DNA from: Archilochus colubris
Taxonomy: Eukaryota; Chordata; Aves; Apodiformes; Trochilidae
Length of the DNA stretch: 64,000 bases
Reading direction: 5' to 3'
Assembly: GCA_023079485.1 (NCBI GenBank)
Contig: CM041090.1
Location: forward strand, 6,198,519 to 6,262,518
Part shown: positions 48,001-62,979 of the stretch, piece after piece
How positions within the stretch are numbered: position 1 is the stretch's first letter
How the letters are laid out: each line of letters begins with the position of its first letter
Notes under the pieces: generated by a model
Seen by the model: the letters and a program-made list of their open reading frames with translations, nothing else
Database searches by the model: none
Told to the model about the DNA's origin: nothing
Made by a program: the position numbers and the translations under genes

Positions 48001-51000
48001 CAGCGATTTTTAATTTTCACTTTTTTCCTAAGTCCTGGCATTGAAAGTATGGGAAATATTAGGAGCTACTGTGCAATTTCATACTGAAAAAATTAAATGA
48101 AGAAATAATTCACCCTTATCTTGAAGATTAAATGTGAAGAGTTAGACTTCAGTGTCTGGGTTTCTGTTTTTCTTAGGAGAACTCTGTAATGCATTTTTTT
48201 CTCATTTGTGCAGGTAATGACAGTAAAAGTCTCATTTCAAACTTGCATCTAAGATTGGATCCACAGTTACTTTGAGGGTAGCAGCAGACCTTTTGTGATG
48301 GAGGTGGTGCTAGGTGTTAATATTGTAGTAGAATAACACCAGAGCCATCCCTAAATAAATAGCAAGAGTTCATGAGCAGGGGATGGACTTAGGGAGGTTC
48401 TGGGAAACCTGAAATCTGCAGTAAATCTGCAGTTTCTCTTGGCTCCACAGCCTCACTCCATAGTGGTGCTCCATGGAGATGCTGTGGTTGTGTGTACTTT
48501 GCAGCAAATACGTGGTGTTCATGTGTAGTTTGTGGCCACTGTCTGCATGCTGTTTGCTTCAGTAAGTCATGGTTGTCTTAGGTGAGACCTGTTAAAAAAA
48601 ATATATATTGTGTTTAATTTGTCTTGGTTTAATGGATGTCTAACTTAAACCTAGGCTGTGGGTTACTCAGAGTGCTCTGACTCTTTCCTATTTGGTAACT
48701 CCAGTGAAGTGTGGAATTCTGGAATGAAGAGGAGGCACACAGATGATTACAACATCAGATGATTTAATGGCTAATTTTTTTTTAAAATAATGAATAAAAA
48801 AACTAAAGACCTGTTTTCGAGAACTTTGAAAACCGATTCTTATGTAAAATTAGGAAAAATTGTTGGGTAATATATCTCAGATAACTTTTACATCTTTTTC
48901 TAGCAACATAATTTGTAAACTCAAGAATTTCAGTTACTTTTCATGTATCATTTGGTGTGTGCAAGCATCCTGACTGCCCAATCCATAGATTGTTGTTTTC
49001 TTCTTAATTTTTGCTGTACATGTATGGTGTAATGTGGGCTCTCAGCTCTGGAACAGCTTCCCATACGGAGCATGCCAGAGAATTCTCTGCTAAATCATTC
49101 AACCCTCTCCCACTGGAGGTTCATGTTTAGTACTCTCTGGGGCTTTTTTCAATCTACTTTGTGATGGCTTCTGCAGTGATAGATTCCTTAATTCATTTGT
49201 TCCTTTACTGGAGTAGCAAAACATTATTCATATCCTAGTTTAGAGAAGATTTGCATTGGTTGTACTTTCATCAATTTTAAAATATAAATTGCAACTTTAT
49301 TTTAGTAAAAAAAAAATAATTCTGTTGACTTGAGAACTATATCTATTCCTTTCAAAGTAGCTCAATTAAACACAACTAAGTTACTAAAAAAGAAAAAATA
49401 GAGAAACAATATCTCAGAATGCTGTGCATGTATAAATGTCTGTATATGTCTGTTATTTACAGAGTGATTGTATGAGTAAGATTAAGGGGGAAAATATATG
49501 AAAAAGAGAAAGTAAGAATAAATAAGATGAGATAGACTCAAGTAAACTGGAACCAGAATTAGTGGACCACTAAATGAATCCTACCCCTACGACTAGTTTA
49601 GTTCTGTAACATGTAATTCAACTTGATTTCTTTTCCCCGTGGATTTCCTCTCAAGGGCCGTTGTCTGAGCTGTGGTTTTGACAGCCCTGCCATGCTAGGA
49701 AGCAGCTCTGCCCTCTCCTTATTGATTTCCCATTTTTTTCCAGCTGTTGACCTCTCATTTTCTGAAGCTCTCTTCCTGAGGCATTTGTCTCCAGCCTGAC
49801 TTGGGACTGAATTCCAGAAGGCAGTGGGACAGAAGTCAGGTCAGTGTTGTGTGACTGGATGGAGCCTCTACAGAGCTGGGTACAGGTGTTTAAATCTACT
49901 GACAACCAAACAGCTTGTTCTTATCTGGTACTGCAAAGCAGTTTCTTAAGTAATTTATATGTTTGGATTTTTTTTTAATATTGTATATAAGGTTAGGCCT
50001 GTTAATCACCTGCCATGTGTTGATAATTTTACAGGTTGAAAAGTAGTGTTTTGTTGTCATTGGTTTGTTTTTCACCCCTTTTGAAACATCCCTTTGTCTG
50101 TGATGAAGTACTTGAACATTCTGATGAGCTGGAGATAATATGTCAGTGTCTTTGGGTAATCAGACTGCAACAACATTCCAAACTATATGAAACTACAGTT
50201 GAAAAAAAAAAAAAAGACAATAAGTAAGAGTGCTCTCAGATTCCTAGAAAGCAAATGCCTAAACAAGCAGTGTTTCTCACTTTTGTTTGTTTGTTTTTAT
50301 TAAAACTGTTCCTCTCTTTGGCTAGGCAAAGTTATCAAGGCCTTTTGAGACTGAAAAGCAGAGGCTCTAGAAAATTCCATGGCTTTTGCTAGCCAGAGCA
50401 AACAGAGCTTTGCAATTTATTTATATATTTGTTTGTTTTTTAAATTCTATTGCTTCGGTCAAGAGTGTTCCTATCAAGATGGGTAGAAGTGATTATTATT
50501 AGCAACATTTTCACCTCTTGTTTCCTTCTGGAGAAACACTGGCTCTGGGTTTATCTTTTCACCTCCCTACTGATTTCTGCCCCTCCTGTGGGAAGCAATC
50601 AGTTCTGTGCTGAAGGGAAACCTCCTTCTGGCTGACATAGCAGTGAAATAATCAAAGGATGAACCAAGCGAAGACGAATGAAATAAAATGCAGTGACAAT
50701 GGGGAGAGAAGAAGGAAGCCCAAGCATTGCAGAGAGAGAAAAAAAATTGCACAAAGAAGAAAGAAGTTGAAAAGTGGTGAGAATCTATTCTCTCCTTTCT
50801 TGCCCTCCTTCTCATTTAATCCATTTTCTTTCCTGGTAGAGCTGAATAATGGTTGAACCCAGTGATGAATCCATTCTGAATAAATCACACTGGAAATAGT
50901 CTGAGGGAGTATTTTAAAGTCAAGAGTCTTTAGACTCATATAGGTCAGACAAGTCTCAGTGGACTATTTAGGATGCCAGGATACTGTACTAAGAGATTCC

Positions 51001-51040
51001 TATAGCTAGAGATTTAAGTTGGAATTCTGGAAATAATAAG
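45051..51040. other. Distal 3' UTR or flanking DNA after LRRC4C; no gene seen
   Basis: The stretch is AT-rich, with no recognisable interspersed repeat until the CR1 at 51041. Its repeat-poor nature could reflect a long 3' UTR or constrained flanking sequence. Frames of up to 97 codons (for example the minus strand at 47150-47443) show no recognisable domain. Confidence 0.5.
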
Positions 51041-51768
51041 GCTGGGGACAGAGTGGCTGGAGAGCAGCCAGACAGAGAGGGACCTGGGAGTCTGGATTGA
51101 CGGGAAGCTGAACATGAGCCAGCAGTGTGCCCAGGTGGCCAAGAAGGCCAATGGCATCCTGGCCTGGATCAGGAACAGCGTGGCCAGCAGGTCCAAGGAA
51201 GGGATTCTGCCCCTGTACTCAGCGCTGGTGAGGCCACACCTCGAGTCCTGTGTCCAGTTCTGGGCCCCTCAGTTTAGGAAGGATATCGAGGTTCTGGAGC
51301 AGGTCCAAAGGAGGGCAACCAGGCTGGTGAAGGGACTCGAGCACAGACCCTATGATGAGAGGCTGAGAGAGCTGGGGTTGTTCAGCCTGGAGAAGAGGAG
51401 GCTCAGGGGAGATCTCATCGCTCTCTACAACTCCCTGAAAGGAGGTTGTGGCCAGGTGGAGGTTGGGCTCTTTTGCCAAACAACCTTCCATGAACATGGA
51501 AAGGGCGTGGTCTTAAGTTGTGCCAGGGGAAGTTTAGGTTAGATATTAGAAAGAATTTCTTTATGGAGAGAGTGATCAGGCATTGGAATGGGCTGCCCAG
51601 GGAAGTAGTGGATTCTCCGTCCCTGGAGATATTTCAAAAGAGACTGGATGTGGCACTCAGTGCCATGGTCTAGCAACCACAACGGTGGTTCAAGCGTTGG
51701 ACTCGATGATCTCTGAGGTCCCTTCCAACCCAGCCAATTCTATGATTCTATGATTCTATGATTCTATA
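51041..51768 (+). mobile_element. CR1 LINE, longest copy in the window (about 0.73 kb 3' end)
   Basis: The copy starts within the region encoding [21 protein letters not shown] sequence and runs to a terminal array of about four ATTCTATG units at 51738-51767. A frame at 51114-51542 reads CR1 ORF2 C-terminal sequence ([40 protein letters not shown]). It leaves frame after VGLFCQTTF through a small indel near 51490, and the remaining conserved part ([15 protein letters not shown]) continues in another frame. The well-preserved 3' repeats suggest a fairly young copy. Confidence 0.95.
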
Positions 51769-54621
51769 ATATTCATACTTTATGAGTAGAAAATATTTTC
51801 CCAAGAGGAAAGGTAGAAATTTGCATTCTGGAAGCACTTAGTTCACAATTTTTGCTTGTAAATATAACTTCAGCATTAATCTCTGCTGATTTTAAAATTG
51901 GTCCCTTAAATTTAATCTGGAAGGAGCATAGAATAGACATACATAGAATGGACAAGAATGGCAGTAGGGAATTATTTATTTTAGTAAATAATTTCAGTCC
52001 ATTGGGATTATTTGCAATTACACAGGATTTTTAATTCGAAAATAAGAATAGGCTTATTTGTACATATCCTGCCCCTTCCTCCCCACAAATAAGGATAACA
52101 TTTTTATCTGGCTAAAAGATAGCCAGATAACTGAAATAAGAATTTTGGGGGAAAAAAAAAAAAAAAAAGACACATTATGAAACATATGGTATTTTGATAG
52201 TATGCCTTTGTTTTTCTTTTAAGTTGCTTTTTCTCACTTTCATGAATAAATATAATTTTAGAAAATGAAAGAATAAGACAGAAAACTTGGCCCTATCATG
52301 AGATTTGTGAAAGTGCAAGATTTATACATCCTTACTGTTCTCTTAATTTCATTTTCAGTTGCTGTCACCAAAGAGTAGAAAGCCTGAGTCAGGCCTCCTT
52401 CTAATTTTTTAATGATTCTTTAGTCTTGAAATATACCTCTTTCCTACAATGGTCAAATACATTTTCTATGGATTTTATTATGTTTTGGAGTAGAAACCCT
52501 TTTCCTTGTCTCTAGAATTTCAGCTTTTTTCACCCAACATAATTTTTGGGGGGTTTTCACCCAACATGTTTTCTCAAAAGCTGAGTCTGTTTTAATTATA
52601 TTTTCTCCATTATACACAGGTGTAGGATTTGAGTCTGTGTTGCCTTGCTATGTATTCTTCCAACTTCATGGCAGTTTCTGCTCCCATTTAATGCCCTCTT
52701 TATTGTTGTTTGTGTTTAATTGGGGACCAGCCCATAAGGTTTTTGGGTCTCTTCCCTCCACACCAAGTGTTGCTGTAAAAGGGAGGTGTGGAAGGGTACG
52801 ACTGCCTAGCAGTTGTTTGAAGGTTTACGAGCGAAACACTGTAAACTCCCAGCTTTTCAAGGTTTTGTGGCAATTGGGGTTTGGCTGCACAAAATCAGCA
52901 GAAGTGGTGTTGAGGTAATTCATCTTTGGTGTTTACACATCTTATCAGGGGGAGATCTTATCTCTGAACAGGAGAAGGATGCTCTGGCTCCTCTGAAGCT
53001 GACAGCTTCAGTGAAAAAAAAGCAGCTGATCTTTGCTAGTAAGCTGTTTTCTTATTTCAAATTTCTAAAGCCTCTTGGGTGTTTAGCTCTGTGCAGGGAT
53101 ATTTGGTGCATGCTTGATGGAAGTGTTGCAAGGCCACCATTCAGTCAGCAGCACTCAGGGATTGGGGCAGCCTGGTTTTAAGTTAATTTTCCTTCTCCTG
53201 ACTGCTTTTAATTTTGGGTCTTTTTTTTAAATGACTGCTAAGTACTGATAGTACAGTTCTGGAAGCATATTACTGGGAATAATGCCAAAATTTGGCAGCT
53301 GTGCAAATTTGTGGCATCCAGTCCAGTGCTCTTTGGTCTTTTCAAGCTGTTACCTGGCATGTGCTGCTGTAATGGTTCAGTAGGAGAAACTATTCTGTTC
53401 TTTTATAATATTTAAGTTCTAAGAGAATTGTTGGGTTGAGAACAAAGTCCTTCAGTTTCCTTCACTGATACTGTAAGTTTTGCAGGTTTGGACTTTCAGG
53501 GTGCACCAGAAGGGTACAAGAAGGGTTCAGTTTCTGTGTCTGCTCTCTTGAGATCAGTTTCCTGTGATAAATGCAGTTCTCTATAAGAACACTTAATCTA
53601 AGATACAAACTCTATCAGACTCAGTGCAAATAGACCACAGTATATCACTCATGGAGTAATAAATAGATCTTTTCCTTTTGAATTTGGTCTTGTGGATTAG
53701 CTTTCTATATCTTCATTCAGGTTTCCATCAAGTGCTCTCCTCTGGTGCAGCTGGTAAGCAATTGATAGCTAAGAAAATGTCTTTGGAGGGTAAGTTATGC
53801 AAAAAAGAAAAAAAAACTCAACAATATCTGTCCATCCCATACAGAAACTTCCATTAGTCGTATTTCTCTGAAATCCTACTTGATAAGATTAATTCTCTAT
53901 ATTCCATTTCATTTCTCAGGATGTTTCCAGTGAATGGCACAAGCAATAAATGGCAAGAAGAAAGAAGCTGGTTATTTTCCTTCCAGGATATATGTGTTTC
54001 CAGATAATGTTCATGGAAAGGGCCCATGGAAAGAACTATCATCAAGATCAATCAAGGCATAAAAGCTTTAAAAAAGGGAAAGATTTCATTGTTTCCTCTA
54101 TTGTATACAGAGACAGACGGACAGAGATACAGACAGTTTTGTGGCTCTGCTATTCTCCAGCATCTCTGCTGAGGAAAGCAATGCAGCAGCAGTAGGGATG
54201 CAGTGCCCTTCTCTTTGGTCACCTCGCTGCCCACTGACATGTGGCAGAGAAGGAAAGTGAAAGACAAAATGTTTTCACCAAAGGTCAAAGTTCTGGTGTG
54301 CACAGGGCCCCAACCATCCCTGAGGAGAGAGCTGACCCCATGCAGTGAGGATCTGATATGTGCCAGGGAACTGCTTCCCTCTACAAACAGGGGAAAAGGG
54401 TATCTGAAGGTGGAATTAATGTCTCTGTAGAAATTCTGGGTTTGTCACTGCTCTGTGCCCTGTAAAAAACTTGTGTGGGACTTCCTGAAGCAGTTTCCCC
54501 ATTTGCAGAAAGTCCTGGGGAACACAAGCACAGAAATGTGTGTGAGTGCTGCTCATTCCTCTGCTGCTCTTTTTGCTGAGGTTGTGCTGCTTTTGGATTG
54601 CTTGATTGGTTGATTTGTTTG

Positions 54622-54677
54622 TTTTTTGCTTTATTCCTTTTTTGCTTTATTTCTTTTTTGCTTTATTCCTTTTTTTC
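54622..54677 (+). repeat. 16-bp T-rich tandem repeat, about three copies
   Basis: The unit TTTTTTGCTTTATTCC is repeated three times with one change, then fades into poly-T. Confidence 0.85.
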
Positions 54678-57106
54678 CCACCATTTGTGTCTCTCGAGCA
54701 TTCCAGGTTTCTCTTTGAGAATTTCAAATGAGAGGGTCAACATATAATGGTCTCCAAGTAAAATAAATACATACATTTATTACTTTCACTTTTTGTCTTC
54801 TAATATTGGCACAGTTGTTCATTTCATGAGGGGGGGGGAAAAAAAAAAAAAGTTCTCTACCTCCTTGTTTCACTAAAACCCAACAATCAACAGAGCCCTG
54901 GAAAACACTGGGGGAGAGCAGTGCTCTCTGAGGTGCTGTGATGATAAAAGTCTCATCATGGAAAAATATTCTTGGAGCATGTTAAAAGTCACTAACAAAG
55001 TATTTGCATCAGTGTTCTGATTCTGAGGTTAGAAGAAATGAGTTGTATGGTTAAAAAATACTTTTTGCTTTTCCTGCTGCCCCATTTCACTCATCAGAAT
55101 TGGGAGTCCCCTGAGCATGGAGCTCTGGCAGTAGGGAGTATGGTGAGTAAGTGGATGTGGAGATGGACAGAGAGATGGACAGACATGGATGGTGGTTTTT
55201 ATTTTCCTTTTCTTTCAACTTAGGGCCACAGGTGCTGTTGATAAGGTCAGATGAAGCTCTGCATATCCTGAGGCAGAAATGGAGCCAGGTGGGGTGTGCT
55301 GAAAGGTCAGAGCCTGTGGCTGAGGGTTAATGAGAGGGAGAGAAGGCTCTGGAATGGAATGGGGTGCACACCTTAGGAAGCTGGAAAAATATCCTGTGAA
55401 GGGCTGTAGGAAATCAGGTTTGGTGGTTAAGAGGAAATTAAGAGAAGGAGGAGGAAAAGATCTGTACCTTCCTCCTTTCTCTTATGGTTCCTATGGTTCC
55501 TATGTTAAAAAAAACTTAGTAAATCTGATATGATAGTGGCACTTAAATTAAGATTCCAGATTCAAAAGTTATCCCGTTATTGCTAAAGATGGAACATCCA
55601 CCATCCCCCATCTCTGTGAGGAAGCATTCTTCTGCACGTTCAAGGAACTTGACTGATTTCAGGTGAGCTGCAGAGTTGTTCTTCCAGCACCATCACTCAA
55701 TTTCATTTGGATTCAGTTCCTCAGGACTGGCTGTGAAGCCTATATAAGTAAGTTTTATGCTTTGAAGAACATTCTCTCTTCCTGTAACTATCATCCTTCT
55801 TCCAGCCTTCTCCAACTGCTTTCTTGCCTGTAGTATTTATGAACTGTTTTGCATGCTTCTTATAGTATCATAGTAAATTAACAAAAATATCCACAGCTTG
55901 AGGTCTTAGATTTCTTTAAAAAAAACAAACTACCTTGTGTGTATGTGAAAAGGGGACAGAAAAGTGTGTTGGGGCAGGGGGGGAGCAAAACTGAGGTTTT
56001 CTGAAGTTCTTAGGATTTCCTTTAGGAATTTCTGATGGTATTCTATCCAGAGAGCATCCAAGATGCTGGCAAAATCAGTCAGTGCTGGCTGCCTCCTCTT
56101 CACTGTACACCCCTCACCCCCTGGTTGATGTTTGTTTTGCAAGATGATTTTCCCTAAAAAAGCAATTTACTCAGGATTATGCAGTTAGGTCTTTTGAAAT
56201 CAGAATCTGGCTGCTCATGACCACATTTTAAATTGTTTGGTTATCTTCTCTGTGGGGGATGCACATGGATTTATTCCATGAAATAACACAATTATGTTGC
56301 ATTCCTCAAAGCAAGGGCTGTCACAAAGAGTAGATAAAGGCATAGACTGAGATTAAGTACATTTTGGCCTATAATTATTTGAGGATACAAACAGGAATTG
56401 TGAGGCTTGAAATTTCACTTCTGAATAGTCAGCACTTAGAATGCAATCAAGCTCCTAAGATTATTAACCCTCTTTTATGCTGTAGGCCATAAAGTCTAGA
56501 AATTATTGAATTTCTCCTCTTTGCCAATGAATCAGTCCAGCTGCAATGTAGGTGGAGAATCATCCATCAGAGAATGTGTGTAAGCAAAATGAAGTTGAAT
56601 TATGCTGTAAGTGAATGATGCTGCAAAGAGGCACATTCACCTATTGGAATCCAGTTAATTAAATTCATATTTATCTGGATATATTATATTAGAATAGGTG
56701 TGTTGGATCTCCTCTTTAGTAATGGATGTGCTGTGACTTCCAATAACAAAGCCAGGGTGACTTTGGAGTCCAAAGAGCGAGATATAACAACTGTATTAGC
56801 TGTGTATTAGCTGTGTGTGCCTTCTCCCTCAGCTTTCTAATGCTATTGATTTTATTTTTCCTCTAGTGCTTCACTGGGTTTGCAATTGGAGTCTGAAGGG
56901 GAGTATTGCCAGGCTTTGTCTGTCCTGGGAGCTGCTCTGCCATTCAGCAGGTGGCTCTCAGTCTACAGGAGGGGTAGAGATGTTCAGCCTGGCATGGTGA
57001 CACCACCTGCAAAGAATTAAAAGAATTTATCTTAAGAGCATACAATAAATTCCATTGGGGGTGCATAGGACTGGATTTTTCAAAGCTAAAATTCCCACCC
57101 CTTTAT

Positions 57107-57235
57107 TTAGAGAATTATTATAATTATAATTAAATAATAATAATTATTAATCTATAATATTATTTTATAATATATAAATTATGATATATAAGATTGTAAA
57201 ATAATAATAATAATTATCATTATTATTATTATTTA
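57107..57235 (+). repeat. AT-rich low-complexity tract with (ATT)n/(TAA)n words
   Basis: About 130 bp of near-pure A/T with repeated AATAATAAT and ATTATTATT, able to form imperfect hairpins. No gene signal. Confidence 0.9.
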
Positions 57236-60200
57236 GGGAAAATAAGCTATAGCTTGGTCTCCCATACTTGGATTTCTTGATTTTAGGATTTTCTCCACTA
57301 ATGAGGAGGTACAGAAGAACTAATGGTTCTACTTAACACACACTTTTGATCTGCAACAGAACTTTTGCCTTCCTTAAAACTATTGAATATTTTTGTTTTC
57401 TGCATCCCACTTTCAAATCCCTGTTGGTACATATACACACACACGTATATATATATTCTTACATATTTATTTTTGCCCCTGTGCATCTTTAGTTTCCTGA
57501 AGCTAATGTAGTATATTGGGAAGGATATATAATATGTTGGAAAGTAACAACCAAATGGAGAAAGAAACAACAACCAAATGGAAGAAAGCCCTGCTGGGGC
57601 TGCTGCATTTGGTTTGTTAGGTTGGGCAGATTGGTAACCTGGCATAAAAGGCCTGCAGAAGGATCTCAAGGATCTCCAGAGAGGAGAGGTACTTTCTATG
57701 TTCATTAAAACTGGAACAGTGGGTCTAAAATATTACCCTTTGGTTTTAGATCATTTATTAGGAAGTCTGGCTTCATAATGAATTTAAATTATGGGATGGT
57801 ATTCATGGCCAATGTAAATTTGCCTCATAACCCCAGGTTTTACAAACTTTCCCTGAGATACAAGATGTTTGCTCTCAGTTGTCAGCTTGTGAGTCCAACT
57901 GTGAATATTAGGGACCTTTAATGAAGGGCACTGTTATGAAAAGTACTCAGATTAAGTTTATTGTCCTGGCTGTTTATTTGATATGAGGTTGGTGATGGAG
58001 CTGCTGTGGGAGGAAGTTGAGTGTATGTGCCTGTGTTTGAGAAATGGCATCAATAAATGGCTTCAGTGAAACTGAACACACTCTTAGCAGCAGCTGCTTC
58101 TCTCCTATGCACTGGAGAACAATTTCTATTTAACAAGCTTCTAAAGCTTTTGAGGCATCTCTGTAGCTTTTATCACAAAGTGAATTCAAGCTTCTAACTG
58201 GAAATGAAAAAACCAACAGCTTGGACTTAATTATTTGTTGGTTTTGTTTTGTTTTGTTTTTAAAAAAGCATGTTCTTAGGAGATAGCAAGTAACTTCAAA
58301 TATCATTAGAGAAACAATGAAATAGATCTAATATTTGTATATTTTTATGATGAGATGAGAGATGAGAGATGTTTTTGATGAGAGAACTGAATCATGCTGA
58401 GGGATGTGCTAACATTTACACATAACAAAAAGGAAGAAATTCATCAACGTGCAAAATTCATCCCATGTCATCCCATTGTCAACTTATCAGGAATTTTTAA
58501 TGTTGTGCTTGCTTTGTTTATTTTTATTTGGTTTAGTTTAACTTCTTTGTTGTCAATGGAATTTCATTTTTCTACATTTTTTAATGGAGTCAAAGCAGGA
58601 AAGAGTGAAAAGGGGCACATGAAATTGTATTCCCAGGGTATTCACTTTTGATGGCAAATTCTGCTCCTATTTAATGTCACTTCCACTGAGCTCCAAATAA
58701 GGATCCAACTTTGAACAACCCACTGGACTGTTTCCTAGCTTTTCCTATCAAAAGTCATTACATCAAATCCTATTATTCTGCACAATTTTACTAGTAAATC
58801 AGTCACATTTAAAGGAACGTATTATTAAGACTTAACCCTTATAGTGAAATGAAAAATACATAAATGTGTTTTCAGAAATGTACTGTTCAACAGTAATATA
58901 ATTACATGGAATTAAGGATGCATTAATTTTCAGTCTTGACTCCCAAGTCTGGCAGGTACTGTTTGTGGTTTACTGTCACTTGTGGAAAGCTTTTGGTTGA
59001 CTACAGCAGTATTTGACAATTTTGCTGATTTACTGATTTTTTACCATGCAAATAAAATGCTTGGTTTTTTATTTAGTAAACTTACCCTTGGAGGCAATTT
59101 CTGTTCACTAAGAATTATGCTACCATCTAAAAGCAGTGACTTGCATCAGTGTTTCATGTGAAAGCCACTCCTTGGCTACCTTACAAATATATAATGATAA
59201 ATCCCACCTGTGGAATGCATCCATCTGAGTACAGAGACATAGATAATGGATATCCAACAGATACTAGATATCAGAGAGGTGTTTGTGCATCTCACATGAT
59301 ACATGGTTTAGATATAATGGTAAATACTTTACTCTAGAAATCTGTTCAAGGCAGTGCCACAGGCACTGTGCTCAAAGAGATGCTCAGAGCTTTTTGCGGC
59401 TACCCCAAATGAGAAACTGTGAATTTCAGTGTCTTTCTCAGGATATGTTTTGAAAGAGCCTAGGCTGGGGCTTACATTCATTCACATTATTTTGGGGATT
59501 TTCTGGAAAAAAAGATTCCGTGACAAATTTTTTGATGGGTTTTTGTTCAGTTTAAGGAAAACTTGAAATGGGAACTCAAATAAGTGAAAGCACCATGGGC
59601 TTCCCAAAACCCATTGGCAGGGTTGTGCAGGGTCTGCACTGGAGCTAAGGACACGTGTGCTGTTGCCAGTCCCACCCACCAGAGCTTTGTTTGTTGCACA
59701 AATAAATCATATTTCCCATATTTACACTGCTCTTCCCATTGCCACTTGGGCAAAGCCTTTTCCTTGGGATTGATGGAGTTTTGCTCTGGGTGACTTGTCT
59801 GTGCCTACTCTGCTCAAGAAGAAGCAGGCACTTAGGTTTTGGCACAGGATTTTCTAAATATTGTACTGTTGCTTTATATTTGATGTTTTGATGGCAATAC
59901 AGATTTCTGTGTGCTGTTCTCACAGAGCTGTGTGCTTCTTGAGAGCCTTATCCAAGTGTCTCCTCTGTGATGCTAGATAAATTACCATCCACTCCTTCTC
60001 CATTGTTCATTTTAATTTTAAATTTTACTCTGTTCTTCCTTTTCCATGAAATAATAAGGCAGATCATAGAGCATTATCAAAAGCTGGGTAGGCATTCATG
60101 TCTATTCTGAGTACCTGCAATTATACACCCCCAGGGGAAGAGAATTCTGCATCATGATCCCCTTGGCAACTGTGACCATTCAGACAGTGTGCAGTTTGCA

Positions 60201-60388
60201 TCATTCTCAGACCACAATTTGGTGCTCAGGGTTACACCTGCAGCACAGAGAAACAGCTCAAATGACAATCAGGGACAGTACATAACAGAAAAGAAAGAGG
60301 GTTTTTGGGGGGGTTTTTTGTTTGTTTGTTTCCCTAGGTAAATGGATAATTCTATTCCTTATTTTAATTTGAAGATATTGAAATCATA

Positions 60389-60412
60389 CATAGAATCATA
60401 GAATATTAGAGG
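60389..60412 (-). mobile_element. Possible CR1 terminal remnant
   Basis: CATAGAATCATAGAATATTAG resembles two inverted CR1 terminal octamers. Nothing beyond it matches, so this is either a tiny truncated insertion or chance. Confidence 0.35.
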
Positions 60413-62979
60413 GTGGATTGTGCTGTGTATTGAGTCCTGGTTTGTGGACTGAAAGTATTCTGTCACCCCTGGACTCCTCAGTGAGCAGGGAAAAAAGTTT
60501 AATGGAGTCAAAGGACATTTCTTACCAAGAGGTATGATGTTTTGGTGATGAAGTTATGGGATATCATGAACGCCAAGTGGCTAAGTGAACAGTGTTATGG
60601 TAGCACACTTTTCAGAAATTCTGTGATTTGCAGGCAGTTGTCTGATTCCCCCCATCATAAGATTGGTTAATGTTCCTCTGGAGTGGGCAAGGAGATAATA
60701 TTGACCTGTAGGTATTTTGGAAAATATATCTTTTTGAAGAAATGCCTGAAGTGGAGCTTGGAACACTGGGGCAGAGCCACAGATCTCCAGGCTTTCAGCT
60801 GCTGTGAATTAGAAACTTCAGTGCCAAGTGCTGAAGTGAGAAAGTAAGAAATTAGTTTGGAAGGGAGGAGTATGGAAAGGAAGGAGATGATAATGAACAT
60901 GATGTGTGTACATCTTCTCCAGTTAGGCAACTGGATTGGCCTAAAATATCTCTCTATTTATAGAAAGGGTAGTAGAGAGATAAACTTTGTTAGTGCCATT
61001 GTAACTGTTTGTAGCCGTATCATGAAGGCAAAAATATTCTGACACCAAAATTCGGTTTTGGAGGTTGTCATCCTTAAATACATCTATGTATTTGCTCCTT
61101 TTCATTTCTCAAAGGTGCTGCTGGACCTGCTGGAAGTGAATAATTACATGCATATGAATTATTTCTGTATTTTCACAATACATTGAGATATTCTAAAATG
61201 AAATACGATGAAAATATGTACACCAAATTTTGTGCTCATCTGTTACTGTATCCCAAGTTTTAAAGCATGTTTGACATACCGGTTATTGAATGGCTCAGTG
61301 TTGATAATGACCTATTGAAACTATTTACAGATAGGAGCTAATGAAATTTTTTAGCAAGCAGCTTCATTTCACATGCCTGTGGAATATACAGGAAAGGCCC
61401 CATGGGGCCCTGTGGCTCTGCTCTGACCAACAGACTGCAGCAGCAAAACCCACACTCAGTGTAATTTGGCCACCAGCTAATGAATTCTGCCTTTTTTTAT
61501 ATTTACTGGTTAACAAATTAGAGGAGGTCATGCACAAACCCAGAAGTCTGTTTATGGGTTTTTAAAAAGTCCTCCTGGTTATCAGGCAACAGTCAGGATG
61601 GAGGTGGGGGAGCAGGAGGGCTCTGAGCCCATAGGCAGCAGCAGTTCAGCCAAGCAGACTTCATCCCTGTACCTGTACTTCACACAGGTAGCTCTACAAA
61701 ATGAATACAGTTCCTGGAATGCAATAACTGCAGGTGTTTCATGGTCTGAAACCAGCATTTCCCTAGATGAGGTCCCCAGAGTCCCAGCCTCTATGCTCAC
61801 TGCCCTCTCAGATCTGTAGAAGAATAAAACATCAGCTGAAGGGAAGGGTGGCAAAGCAGAAGAACCAAACAGTGCATTTGACTGGAGATTAATTGGCTCT
61901 TATAAAATATGCGAGGATGTATTTTTTAATGCTTTTTAAAGGTGGTGTCTTGCACAGAGGAAGAAAATTCCTTTTAAAGTTTGCCTGCCCTAAAAATATT
62001 AAATATGTTTCTCTTCTCCACTGCAATTATTGGATTCTGCTGCTTCATTTGCAACTTCTTTCTATAAAAAAAATGTTTCACAGTTACTGTAAGTTATTTA
62101 ATGAGATGTCACAAACTCAGATGCATGTGATCCCCTCTAATCCTCCTCCCTGCCATCCTCCTTCACCTGCTGCTGTAAAACATTAAAAGCCTTCGTTATG
62201 TGTTAATTGGTATGAATGAGGTTAATCTTTACCAAGCAGAGATTATCTTGTTTTAGTCAGAGATTCAGAGGAGAACTTAATTAACCAATGACAAGAAAAA
62301 AAACAATGTAAAAAGACTTAATACAAATCCAATGTTTTCCATAGCCACGTGTGCAGATTTGGGGCTGTATTGTTCATTTTCAGCTGTGTGTCCCGAAACA
62401 AGAGCTGCACTGTCCATGCAGTTCATCAAAGAGTGATATGTTAAGGAAAATTCTGATTTATTTATTTTTTTTACATTTTGCTATCTTCATAACTTCTTGA
62501 AATCCTTGAGGTGAGAGTTTTGTCTCACAAAAGACAACGGGAGACACAAGAAGGTGCATTATGCAAGTGAATCATTCAGCTAGTCTGCTAGATAAATATC
62601 ATCATAACAGAAGGCACAGGGAAGTTTATCCTATCAAAAGTGAAAATCTGATTTTATCAAATGCGAGTAATTACAGACTGGGATTTGTTGCCAAATACAG
62701 ATATATTTGCTGTAGACAGATATAAAAAAAAGCATGTAAAAAAAACTTTCCACGTGGGTTTGTGCCTTTTTTTTTTGGCCATTTTCCTGTCCGGTCTTGA
62801 CAGTCTGAGTGCTCACTCTCTGTTAGTTTGGATTATCTGTCACCTTCACATCATTAATAATTGTATTATATTTCCTAAGATCTGCAGCTTCTGGTAAGTG
62901 GAATTTAAAGGAGCATTTCTTCAGAAGTTACTCTGTAGTCAAGGTGACTGGATCTGTCCCTTGACAATCTCACAAATGC

